Notes: a model not told the origin generated them from the sequence alone. Positions 1 through 6,660 are shown, numbered from the stretch's first letter. The stretch is 7,900 nt of DNA from Actinomycetes bacterium (GCA_021798135.1 JAJZYI010000156.1:1-7900); one strand, 5' to 3'. Numbers and translations: made by a program.

Positions 1-21
1 GCCGAGGCAGGTGGTCCCGCC

Positions 22-113
22 GGGGCGGCCGAGAGCGGGCCGAGGCGCCGGGCCGGGACAGGCAGGCGGGGCGGCCGAGGGCGGGACGAGGCGCCGGGCC
101 GGGACAGGCAGGC
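22..113. repeat. 46-bp tandem direct repeat, two copies
   Basis: Two adjacent 46-bp copies (22-67 and 68-113) differ at only two positions (34 versus 80, and 40 versus 86). Each begins GGGGCGGCCGAG and ends GGGACAGGCAGGC. The period is not a multiple of three, which argues against a conserved coding repeat. The array lies upstream of the methyltransferase and may be the 3' flank of a gene beyond the left edge. The rest of 1-247 shows no convincing gene, RNA or promoter. Confidence 0.9.
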
Positions 114-247
114 TCACCGCCCGATGGCGCGTGCCGCCGGCAACGGCTGCCGCGGGCGTAACGTGGGCGCTGTGTGCTGACCGGCGGGTACGGGCCGGCG
201 ACCGCGTCGGCGGCCGCCCCGAGCGGGCGACGCTGCTCACGTCGCAG

Positions 248-1072
248 ATGTGCCGCAAGGACGTGCTGACCTCTCCGGCGTTCCTGCGCCGGGCGGAGGA
301 CCTGCGGCCGGTGTGGGACCCCGAGTGCACCGGCAGGCCGGTGAACCTCCACCGCAAGCTGTGGGAGTGGCTGTTCATCACCGAGGCGCTGGCCGAGCGG
401 GGCGTGCTGCGCCCGGGCAGCCGCGGCCTGGGGTTCGGGGTCGGCCAGGAACCGCTCGTCGCCCTCTTCGCCAGCTACGGCTGCACCATCGTCGCCACCG
501 ACCTGCCGGCCGACGCGGCACGCCAGGCCGGCTGGACCGCCGACGGCCAGTTCGCCGGGGACCTCGAAGGCCTGAACCGCCACGGGCTGTGCGACCCGGA
601 CCAGCTGCGGCGCCTGGTGACGTTCCGCACCGTCGACATGCGGGCGGTGCCCGCCGACCTGCGGGGGTTCGACTTCACCTGGTCGTCGTGCGCCTTCGAG
701 CACCTGGGCTCGCTGCGCGCCGGCATGCGCTTCGTCACCTCCCAGATGGCGTGCCTGGTCGCTGGCGGGGTGTCGGTCCACACCACCGAGCACAACGTCA
801 GCTCGGACACCGACACGGTCGACGACTGGGTCACCGTCCTGTACCGCCGGCGCGACCTGCGTCGGCTCGCACGGATGCTGCGGCGCCGCGGGCACCGCGT
901 GACCCTGGACCTGCGGCCCGGCGAGAGCGTCGATGACGGCCACGTGGACGTCCCGCCGTACACGAACGTGCACCTGCGCATCCGTGTGCAGGCGTTCGAG
1001 ACGACGTCGTACGGCATCGTCGTGGAGAAGCGCGGCCGGCGCCGGGGGCGGCCCCCCGGTTGGAAGGCCTGA
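248..1072 (+). CDS. class I SAM-dependent methyltransferase
   Basis: This 274-residue soluble protein has a Rossmann-type methyltransferase core. The glycine-rich SAM-binding motif I is GLGFGVGQEPL at residues 60-70. A beta2 strand ends in Asp85 (VATDL), and a later strand and loop contain FDFTWSSCAFEHLGSL at 141-156, in the usual motif IV place. A basic Arg-rich stretch (200-217) and a conserved-looking VDVPPY (233-238) follow. From memory it resembles methyltransferases often found near glycosyltransferases in polysaccharide clusters, but no such neighbour is visible, so the acceptor is unknown. The start is uncertain. ATG 248 has no clear Shine-Dalgarno site, and the codons just upstream (TLLTSQ) look as if they could belong to the family's N-terminus. 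GTG 131 in the same frame is the main alternative. The methyltransferase fold is well supported; the substrate is not. Confidence 0.85.
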   Translation: MCRKDVLTSPAFLRRAEDLRPVWDPECTGRPVNLHRKLWEWLFITEALAERGVLRPGSRGLGFGVGQEPLVALFASYGCTIVATDLPADAARQAGWTADGQFAGDLEGLNRHGLCDPDQLRRLVTFRTVDMRAVPADLRGFDFTWSSCAFEHLGSLRAGMRFVTSQMACLVAGGVSVHTTEHNVSSDTDTVDDWVTVLYRRRDLRRLARMLRRRGHRVTLDLRPGESVDDGHVDVPPYTNVHLRIRVQAFETTSYGIVVEKRGRRRGRPPGWKA

Positions 1073-1081
1073 AGAGCCGAA

Positions 1082-1167
1082 GCGTGCCGGCGGGGCCCTG
1101 GTGTGGGCGGGGCCGAAGCGTGTGGGCGGGGCCTTGCTGTGTGGGCGGAGCCTTGCTGTGTGGGCGC
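1082..1167. repeat. degenerate 19-bp tandem repeat after the methyltransferase
   Basis: About four units with a 19-bp period start soon after the methyltransferase stop. The clearest are 1101-1119, 1120-1138 and 1139-1157, built on GTGTGGGCGGGGCC plus five variable bases (GAAGC or TTGCT). A diverged 17-bp unit precedes them at 1084, and a partial one follows at 1158. The period is not a multiple of three and no reading frame is plausible. The array ends about 20 bp before the -35 box of the transporter promoter. Confidence 0.85.
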
Positions 1168-1188
1168 CGACCGGACTCGAAGCTGACG

Positions 1189-1217
1189 TTGACGTAAAGA
1201 GGAGTTTCTCGTATCCT
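1189..1217 (+). promoter_or_regulatory. sigma70-type promoter of the MFS transporter gene
   Basis: TTGACG (1189-1194) and TATCCT (1212-1217) are separated by exactly 17 bp, close to the housekeeping sigma factor consensus and notable in such GC-rich DNA. Transcription would begin near 1224, giving a leader of about 119 nt before the GTG start at 1343. A local direct repeat (TGACGT TGACGT) overlaps the -35 box. Confidence 0.7.
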
Positions 1218-1234
1218 GGGTGCAGGCGGTCGGA

Positions 1235-1287
1235 CCGGACGGCGGCCCGCCGTCCGGCGGCACGGCCGCAGGCACCCGGCCGTGCCG
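1235..1287 (+). promoter_or_regulatory. structured 5' leader: two abutting hairpins, attenuator-like
   Basis: Inside the predicted leader are two perfect stem-loops with no spacer between them. The first pairs 1235-1244 with 1248-1257 (10 bp, 3-nt loop). The second pairs 1258-1268 with 1277-1287 (11 bp, 8-nt loop). A third hairpin, 1247-1251 with 1256-1260 (5 bp, 4-nt loop), uses bases from both and excludes them. Mutually exclusive helices between promoter and start codon are typical of transcription attenuation or ligand-sensing leaders. No U-tract follows and I recognise no known riboswitch class. GC-rich DNA yields hairpins by chance, so the function is inferred. Confidence 0.5.
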
Positions 1288-1330
1288 GCAGACCACTGGA
1301 GGGACCGACCAGGCGCCACGCAGCGAGCAC

Positions 1331-1336
1331 GGAGGT
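1331..1336 (+). promoter_or_regulatory. ribosome binding site fixing the transporter start
   Basis: GGAGGT lies 6 nt before GTG 1343. This selects that codon over the in-frame GTG at 1220, which sits between the -10 box and the expected transcription start. A weak 4-bp stem (1327-1330 with 1335-1338) would place GGAG in its loop. Confidence 0.85.
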
Positions 1337-1342
1337 GCGGCA

Positions 1343-3472
1343 GTGGACGGCAGCGTGAGCAGGCCCGACGCGGCGGGGCGGAGCGCCCCCGAGCCCGGCG
1401 GCCTGCACTACAAGTGGATCGCCCTGTCGAACACGACGCTGGGCATCCTGATGGTGACGATCAACACCTCCATCCTGCTGATCGCCCTGCCCGACATCTT
1501 CACCGGCATCGGCATCGACCCGCTCCAGCCGGGCAACACCAGCTACATGCTGTGGCTGCTCATGGGGTTCATGGTGGTGACCGCGGTGCTGGTCGTGAGC
1601 TTCGGCCGCATCGGCGACATGTACGGCCGGGTCAAGATGTACAACCTCGGCTTCGTCGTGTTCACCGGCTTCTCGATCCTGCTGTCGGTGACGTGGATGC
1701 ACGGCGCCGCTGCGGCGATGTGGCTCATCGTGATGCGCATCGGGCAGGGGATCGGCGGCGCCTTCCTGTTCGCCAACTCGTCGGCCATCGTCACCGACGC
1801 CTTCCCGGAGAACCAGCGGGGCCTGGCGCTCGGCATCAACAACGTGGCTGCCATCGCCGGCTCGTTCATCGGCCTGGTGCTCGGCGGCCTCCTCGGCCCG
1901 GTCGCCTGGCAGCTCGTGTTCGTCGTGTCGGTGCCCTTCGGCCTGTTCGGGACGGTCTGGGCCTACCTGAAGCTCGAGGAGCGCGGCGTGCGCGTGCACG
2001 CGTCGATCGACTGGTGGGGCAACCTGACGTTCGCCGTGGGGCTCATCACCATCCTGGTGGGCATCACCTACGGCATCCTCCCCTACGGGCACCACGCCAT
2101 GGGGTGGACGAACCCGGCCGTGCTCGCCGCGCTGGCCGGGGGGGCGGCGGTCCTGGCGGTGTTCGTCGTGATCGAGACGAAGGTGGCCCACCCGATGTTC
2201 CACCTGCCGCTGTTCCGGATCCGCGCCTTCGCCGCGGGGAACGTGGCCAGCCTGCTGGCCTCGCTCGGGCGCGGCGGCATGATGTTCATCCTCGTCATCT
2301 GGCTGCAGGGCATCTGGCTGCCGCTGCACGGCTACAGCTTCGTCGACACGCCGCTGTGGGCCGGCATCTACATGCTGCCGCTCACCGCAGGGTTCCTGAT
2401 CGCCGGCCCGCTGTCGGGGTACCTGTCGGACCACTTCGGCGCCCGCCCGTTCGCCACCGGCGGGATGGTGCTCGCGGCCCTCAGCTTCCTGCTGCTCACG
2501 TTCCTGCCGATGGACTTCTCCTACGTCTGGTTCGCCCTGCTGCTCCTGCTCAACGGGCTGGCCATGGGGCTGTTCGCCTCGCCCAACCGGGCCGGGATCA
2601 TGAACAGCCTGCCCCCGCACCAGCGAGGCAGCGGCGCCGGCATGGTGGCCACGTTCCAGAACTCGGCCATGGTCCTGTCCATCGGGATCTTCTTCACCCT
2701 GGTGATCACCGGGCTGGCGTCGCGCCTGCCGTCGTCGATGCAGCGGGGCCTGGTCGCCCACGGCGTGCCGCCGTCGCTGGCATCCCAGGTGTCGCACCTG
2801 CCGCCGACGGCCACGGTGTTCTCGGCGTTCCTCGGCTACAACCCGGTGCAGCAGCTCCTTGGCCCGCACCTCGCGAGCCTGCCCGCCGCCACCGTCGCCG
2901 ACATCACCGGCCGGTCGTTCTTCCCGCACCTCATCGCCGAGTCCTTCGGCAGCGGCCTCGACCAGGCGTTCCTGTTCGCCATGGCGGCCATGCTGGTGGC
3001 GGCGGTGGCGTCATGGCTGCGCGGTGGCAAGTACGTCTACCGCGACACCGAGGCCGATGAGGACGAGGAGGGCGAGGAGGCCCCCGCCGGCGCTCTCGGC
3101 TCGGCGACGGGGGTGCCCGGCGGAGCGACGCCCGTGCCCGGCGGTGCGACGCCCGTGCCCGGCGGTGCGACGCCCGTGCCCGGCGGAGCGACGCCCGTGG
3201 CCGCCGGTGCGACGCCCGTGCCCGGCGGTGCGACACCCGTGGCCGCCGGTGCGCCGGGAGTGGGAGTGGCCCGAGGCGCGGGAGCGGGCCCAGACGCGGG
3301 AGCGGTCCCGAGCCGAAGCGGTCCGGCCGCAGCGGCCCCCGTGGGCCGCACGCCCGAGCCTGGCGCGGCCGCGGTGGCGAGCGGAGGCGCCGGCGGCGAC
3401 GGCCCGGGGGCGGCCGGGCCGGGGCGGTACCGGATCCGGAGGTCGCGGCGCCACCGGGTGGGGACCGGCTGA
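1343..3472 (+). CDS. DHA2-type MFS efflux transporter with repetitive C-terminal tail
   Basis: This 709-residue membrane protein belongs to the 14-helix drug:H+ antiporter (DHA2, EmrB/QacA-like) group of the major facilitator superfamily. It probably exports drugs or metabolites across the cytoplasmic membrane using the proton gradient. Motif A is GRIGDMYGRVKMYN (88-101) after helix 2. Motif B-like MRIGQGIGGAFL (131-142) is in helix 4, and the Gly-rich motif C region (173-185) is in helix 5. Helix 1 ends in NTSILLIALP (41-50), where the usual Asp of LDxTIVNVALP is Asn; I recall this as normal for one actinobacterial subfamily. A loop of about 80 residues (458-540) separates helices 13 and 14. 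The cytoplasmic tail (about 561-709) holds an acidic run (570-579), seven PGGATPV-like repeats and a basic end (RIRRSRRHR). No TetR-type regulator is adjacent. The substrate cannot be inferred. Confidence 0.93.
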   Translation: MDGSVSRPDAAGRSAPEPGGLHYKWIALSNTTLGILMVTINTSILLIALPDIFTGIGIDPLQPGNTSYMLWLLMGFMVVTAVLVVSFGRIGDMYGRVKMYNLGFVVFTGFSILLSVTWMHGAAAAMWLIVMRIGQGIGGAFLFANSSAIVTDAFPENQRGLALGINNVAAIAGSFIGLVLGGLLGPVAWQLVFVVSVPFGLFGTVWAYLKLEERGVRVHASIDWWGNLTFAVGLITILVGITYGILPYGHHAMGWTNPAVLAALAGGAAVLAVFVVIETKVAHPMFHLPLFRIRAFAAGNVASLLASLGRGGMMFILVIWLQGIWLPLHGYSFVDTPLWAGIYMLPLTAGFLIAGPLSGYLSDHFGARPFATGGMVLAALSFLLLTFLPMDFSYVWFALLLLLNGLAMGLFASPNRAGIMNSLPPHQRGSGAGMVATFQNSAMVLSIGIFFTLVITGLASRLPSSMQRGLVAHGVPPSLASQVSHLPPTATVFSAFLGYNPVQQLLGPHLASLPAATVADITGRSFFPHLIAESFGSGLDQAFLFAMAAMLVAAVASWLRGGKYVYRDTEADEDEEGEEAPAGALGSATGVPGGATPVPGGATPVPGGATPVPGGATPVAAGATPVPGGATPVAAGAPGVGVARGAGAGPDAGAVPSRSGPAAAAPVGRTPEPGAAAVASGGAGGDGPGAAGPGRYRIRRSRRHRVGTG
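3116..3262 (+). repeat. 21-bp coding tandem repeat in the transporter tail
   Basis: Seven 21-bp units encode residues 592-640. Units 1-4 and 6 read PGGATPV, unit 5 is AAGATPV and unit 7 is degenerate (AAGAPGV). The copies are almost identical in DNA, differing at single bases (GGA/GGT, ACG/ACA) or by a CCCGGC to GCCGCC swap. This suggests recent expansion by slippage or unequal recombination. The unit length keeps the reading frame. Confidence 0.95.
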
Positions 3473-3474
3473 CC

Positions 3475-3504
3475 GCAGGCCCCGGGCCTGCAGGGTGCAC
3501 CCTG
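3475..3504 (+). terminator. two touching palindromes just after the transporter stop
   Basis: Two nt after the stop, GCAGGCC-CCG-GGCCTGC (3475-3491) forms a 7-bp stem with a 3-nt loop. It shares one base with a perfect 14-bp palindrome, CAGGGTGCACCCTG (3491-3504). No T-tract follows. Its position fits a GC-hairpin terminator or mRNA 3'-end stabiliser of the kind proposed for high-GC actinobacteria. A protein-binding palindrome is the alternative. Confidence 0.45.
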
Positions 3505-3562
3505 GCTGCCCGCGCGGGTCCCGCTGCGGGGACGGTGCGCTCGGGCTGCCCGCGGGGTCCCG
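3504..3562. repeat. imperfect direct repeat, 40-bp spacing
   Basis: A block of about 20 bp starting GGCTGCCCGCG and continuing GGGTCCCG occurs at 3504 and again at 3544, with a two-base indel between the copies. It lies between the transporter's terminator-like palindromes and the next gene. Its function is unknown; it may be a decayed tandem repeat. Confidence 0.6.
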
Positions 3563-3577
3563 GCGCCGGCCGCTCGG

Positions 3578-3583
3578 TACGCT
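3578..3583 (+). promoter_or_regulatory. possible -10 box for the hypothetical gene
   Basis: TACGCT matches the actinobacterial TANNNT -10 pattern and lies 63 bp before the ATG at 3646. No convincing -35 is present. A 6-bp hairpin with a GAGA tetraloop, CCGCCG-GAGA-CGGCGG (3605-3620), lies in the resulting leader. Confidence 0.3.
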
Positions 3584-3645
3584 GGCCGGGTCACGACGCG
3601 GTGCCCGCCGGAGACGGCGGCTGGCGGCGACGGGAGGTCCCCACG

Positions 3646-4404
3646 ATGGCGCGCGACTCGGAGCCGGCCGGTGGGAGCGACGGCGCGGGCGACCTCGGCC
3701 GGCGCTGGCGCGACGCCCGCCACCATGCCGCGGTCGACGTCTCGGCTGGCGCCGCGGCCGGCGAGCGAGCGGCGGCCGAGGTCGGCAGGGCCGCCGAGGC
3801 GATGCACCTGCAGGTCGTCAGCACCGGCCTGCACGGCGACCGGGTGCTCGTGGGCCACGTGCTCGGGACGCACCTGGTGCTGCCGGCCGGCGGGCTCCAC
3901 GGCCCTCGGCAGACCCCGGCCGTCGCCTACCTGTTCGCCGACGCGCTGGCGGTGCGCCCGAGTGACGACGCGCCGATGTCGACGGTGCCGCTGCTCGGGC
4001 TGCACATGGTGTTCCCGCCGCTGGCGCTGACGCGCTGGCTCTACAAGGCGGGTCGCATCGAGCACGCCAACGTCGACCTGGTGACGGTGGCAAGGGAATT
4101 CGAGGCGTCGATCTCGCAGTGGACCGTCGACGACTTCGCCGCCGCCGACCCGAAGCTCCAGGTGCACCGCCTCGGAGCCCTCGACGGCCCGGTCCACGTC
4201 CACCAGCGGCTCGGCTTCGCCAGCCTGTGGGCGCCGGTGCCGGGCGGCCACCCGCTGCACCTCAAGAGCACGCTGCCGGCGCCCGCCGAGGCGTTCGCCA
4301 CGCTCTGGGACCTGTGCGCGTCGGTCAGCTGGCCGCAGGGGATCACCATGGAGGCGCCCCACGGCGACGGCGCCGGCGCCCAGGTCGACGGCGAGCAGGC
4401 CTGA
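3646..4404 (+). CDS. hypothetical protein, 252 residues
   Basis: I do not recognise this protein. ATG 3646 is chosen because GGGAGGT (3632-3638) sits 7 nt upstream; longer in-frame starts near 3535 have no such site. It seems soluble: no signal peptide or clear membrane helix. Residues 1-52 are charged then Ala-rich (a helix at about 34-52), probably flexible. From residue 54 it looks like a folded alpha/beta domain. LQVVSTGLHGDRVLVGHVLGTHLVLP (55-80) reads as paired strands, and later come LLGLHMVFPPLALTRWLYKAGRIEH (116-140), a Trp159-Thr160 turn and VHVHQRLGFASLWAPV (183-198). No nucleotide-binding loop, helix-turn-helix or Cys cluster is evident. The gene has its own promoter candidate and ends facing EF-G2, so the neighbours give no functional hint. 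Confidence 0.75.
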   Translation: MARDSEPAGGSDGAGDLGRRWRDARHHAAVDVSAGAAAGERAAAEVGRAAEAMHLQVVSTGLHGDRVLVGHVLGTHLVLPAGGLHGPRQTPAVAYLFADALAVRPSDDAPMSTVPLLGLHMVFPPLALTRWLYKAGRIEHANVDLVTVAREFEASISQWTVDDFAAADPKLQVHRLGALDGPVHVHQRLGFASLWAPVPGGHPLHLKSTLPAPAEAFATLWDLCASVSWPQGITMEAPHGDGAGAQVDGEQA

Positions 4405-4415
4405 GGGGACCGACG

Positions 4416-4444
4416 GCGGGCACGGCCGGCGCGCCGGCGCCCGC
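4416..4444. terminator. large GC hairpin between convergent genes
   Basis: A perfect 14-bp palindrome, GCCGGCGCGCCGGC (4425-4438), is flanked by outer arms GCGGGC (4416-4421) and GCCCGC (4439-4444), with a 3-nt bulge on the left. It begins 12 nt after the hypothetical gene's stop and could end transcription from that side. Being nearly symmetric, it could also stop read-through from EF-G2. No U-tract is present. Its right arm overlaps the first copy of the 36-bp repeat. Confidence 0.45.
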
Positions 4445-4582
4445 TGGCAGCCCAGTACCCGCGGGTCGCTCGGTGCCCGCTGGCAGCCCAGTACCCGCGG
4501 GTCGCTCGGCGCCGGCTGGCAGCCCAGTCCCCGCGGCCGCCCGGGTCCCGCTTGCAGCCCAGGTCCAGCTGCTCGTCAGTCC
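4439..4582. repeat. 36-bp tandem repeat array in the convergent gap
   Basis: Copies 1 (4439-4474) and 2 (4475-4510) differ only at their last base. Copy 3 (from 4511) is clearly related and one base shorter. Copy 4 (about 4546-4582) is decayed and overlaps the last codon and stop of EF-G2. The core is GGCAGCCCAGTACCCGCGGG. Both flanking genes have already ended or are ending, so the array is mostly non-coding. Absence of unique spacers rules out a CRISPR. Confidence 0.9.
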
Positions 4583-6654
4583 CCGCCGGCGGTCGGTCGC
4601 GCTGCGGCCATCACCCGGTCGAGCAGGTTGGCCGGCACCGCGTCGTAGTGGTCGTGGACGGCGGTGAACCTGCCCCGGCCGCCGGTGAGCGACCGCAGGT
4701 CCACGGCGTAGCGCTGGACCTCGGCAGTGGGCACCAGCGCGGTGATGACCTGGCGGCCGCCGTCGGCGGCGTCGGTGCCCTGCACCCGTCCCCGCCGGGC
4801 GTTCAGGTCGCCGAGGACGTCGCCCTGCACCTCGGCGGGCACCGTCACCGTCACCTGGCTGATCGGCTCCAGCACCACCGGGCCGGCCTTCTCCATGGCC
4901 TCGCGCAGCGCCAGGGCGCCCGCCATCTTGAAGCTCATCTCCGACGAGTCGACCGGGTGGTGCTTGCCGTCCAGGCACGTCACCGCCACGTCGACGACCG
5001 GGAAGCCGTTGGCCCCGCCGGCGGCCATGGCCTCGACCACGCCCTTCTCCACCGCCGGGATGTACTGCTTGGGGATCGCCCCGCCCACCACCTGGTCGAC
5101 GAAGCGGAAGCCCTCCCCGCGCCCGAGCGGCTCGACCCGCAGGACCGCCACGCCGAACTGGCCGTGGCCACCGGTCTGCTTCTTGTACTTGCCCTCCGCC
5201 TCGGCGGTCGCGGTGATCGTCTCGCGGTAGGGGACCCGCACCTCCTCGGTGGCCACGTCCACCCCGAACTTGCGGTGCAGGCGGTCGCACACCACCTGCA
5301 GGTGCGTCTCCCCGGCCCCGCGCAGCACGGTCTGGTGGGTCTCGTCGATGCGCTCCACCACCAGCGAGGGATCCTCGTCCTGCAGCCGGTGGAGGCCGGT
5401 CATGAGCTTGTCCTCGTCGCCCTTCGACTTGGGGAGGATGGCCATGGCGAGCACCGCCGGCTCGGGCTCGGCGGTGCCGAGGACCGCCACCGGTGTGCCC
5501 TTCGGCGCCAGCGTGTCGCCGGTGGCCGTGTCCGACAGCTTGGGCACGGCGAACAGGTCGCCGGCCTGCACCTCGGGCATCGGCTCGGCGTCCTTGCCGC
5601 GCAGCAGCTCCAGCACGTGCAGCCGCTCCTCGGCGTGCGTGCGGGGGTTCGCCAGCACCTGGTCGGGCCGGATCGTCCCCGACACGGCCCGCAGCAGCGT
5701 GATGCGCCCGACGTAGGGGTCGGACAGCGTCTTGAAGGCCACGGCCAGCGGCTGGCCTGCCGGGTCGCACGCCACCTCCTGCTCGCCGTCGCCGGCCCGG
5801 ACGCGCACCGGCGGCCGGCGGTCCGGCGGCGGCCCGATCTCGGCGATGAGCGACGCCAGGCGGTCGACCCCCACCCCGGTGGTCGCGGACCCGCACACCA
5901 CGGGGAACACCACGCCGGCCGCCACGCCGGTGGCGAGCGTCGCCTCGAGCTCCTCGGTGGAGGGCACGTCGCCCTCCAGGTACCGCTCCATCTGGGCGTC
6001 GTCGCCCACCACGATGCCCTCCACCAGGTGCTCGCGGACCTGGTGCTCCAGGTCGGCGAGCTCGGCCGGGATGGGGCCGGCGTGGCGGCCCTCGCCGTCG
6101 TAGGTGATGGCCTCGTCTGCCAGCAGGTCCACCACGCCCCGCAGGTCGTGCTCCTCGCCGAGGGGGAGCTCCAGGGGGGCGATGCCGGCGCCGAACCGCT
6201 CGCGCAGCTCGCCGAGCACGCGGTCGAAGCTGGCCCGCTCGCGGTCGAGCTTGTTGACGAACACCAGGCGGGCGAGGCCCAGCTCGCCGGCCAGCTCCCA
6301 CGCCGCCTCCGCCTGCGCCTCGATCCCCTCCACGGCGCTCACGACCACGACCGCCAGGTCGGCCACCGACAGGGCGGCGCGCACCTCGCCGAAGAAGTCG
6401 GCGTACCCGGGGGTGTCGATGACGTTCACCTTGACGTCGCCGACGGCGAACGGGGCCAGCGCCAGCTGCACCGACATCTGGCGCTTCGTCTCCTCCGGCT
6501 CGAAGTCGCAGACCGTGGTGCCGTCCTCCACCCGGCCCCGGCGCGCCAGCACCCCGGCCGCCACCAGCAGGGCCTCGGCCAGCGTGGTCTTGCCGGAGCC
6601 GTTGTGCCCGACCAGCGCGACGTTGCGGATGCGGGACGGCGGGTAGCTCGGCAC
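4576..6654 (-). CDS. fusA2: elongation factor G-like GTPase EF-G2
   Basis: This 692-residue translational GTPase has EF-G domains I-V but belongs to the EF-G2 side branch. G1 is GHNGSGKT (16-23), G3 is DTPGY (80-84), G4 is NKLD (134-137) and G5 is GSA (255-257). Domain IV keeps KQTGGHGQFG (492-501) and the tip loop HPVDSSEMSF (566-575); domain V keeps GDVLGDLNARRGRV (611-624). The His after DTPG that is catalytic in canonical EF-G is Tyr84, and switch I reads RQMSV rather than RGITI. Canonical EF-G translocates tRNA and mRNA on the ribosome; EF-G2 is a paralogue whose role is unsettled. I recall the Mycobacterium smegmatis protein being reported to bind GTP without ribosome-stimulated hydrolysis. 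GTG 6654 has a strong Shine-Dalgarno site. The absence of adjacent rpsL, rpsG or tuf supports a paralogue rather than the main fusA. Confidence 0.93.
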   Translation of the reverse strand: MPSYPPSRIRNVALVGHNGSGKTTLAEALLVAAGVLARRGRVEDGTTVCDFEPEETKRQMSVQLALAPFAVGDVKVNVIDTPGYADFFGEVRAALSVADLAVVVVSAVEGIEAQAEAAWELAGELGLARLVFVNKLDRERASFDRVLGELRERFGAGIAPLELPLGEEHDLRGVVDLLADEAITYDGEGRHAGPIPAELADLEHQVREHLVEGIVVGDDAQMERYLEGDVPSTEELEATLATGVAAGVVFPVVCGSATTGVGVDRLASLIAEIGPPPDRRPPVRVRAGDGEQEVACDPAGQPLAVAFKTLSDPYVGRITLLRAVSGTIRPDQVLANPRTHAEERLHVLELLRGKDAEPMPEVQAGDLFAVPKLSDTATGDTLAPKGTPVAVLGTAEPEPAVLAMAILPKSKGDEDKLMTGLHRLQDEDPSLVVERIDETHQTVLRGAGETHLQVVCDRLHRKFGVDVATEEVRVPYRETITATAEAEGKYKKQTGGHGQFGVAVLRVEPLGRGEGFRFVDQVVGGAIPKQYIPAVEKGVVEAMAAGGANGFPVVDVAVTCLDGKHHPVDSSEMSFKMAGALALREAMEKAGPVVLEPISQVTVTVPAEVQGDVLGDLNARRGRVQGTDAADGGRQVITALVPTAEVQRYAVDLRSLTGGRGRFTAVHDHYDAVPANLLDRVMAAARPTAGGD

Positions 6655-6660
6655 GGGTGG

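Noticed and set aside
1042..1059. Hairpin CCGGGGG / CCCCCGG near the methyltransferase 3' end as a terminator
   Set aside because: It lies inside the coding sequence, is followed by TTGGAAGG rather than a T-tract, and such short G/C runs are expected here by chance.
1220..1342. Longer N-terminus of the transporter from GTG 1220
   Set aside because: GTG 1220 lies between the -10 box and the expected transcription start and has no properly spaced ribosome site. GGAGGT before GTG 1343 is far better, and the extra residues are low-complexity.
3037..4362. Open frame of 441 codons on the minus strand
   Set aside because: It is antisense to the transporter tail and the hypothetical gene. It has no ribosome site or recognisable domain, and its repeats simply mirror the 21-bp array.
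4439..4582. CRISPR array
   Set aside because: The 36-bp units abut directly with no unique spacers, and no cas genes are present.
4119..4667. Plus-strand frame through the 36-bp array giving a repetitive protein
   Set aside because: It begins inside the hypothetical gene in another frame, has no ribosome site, and runs antisense into EF-G2.
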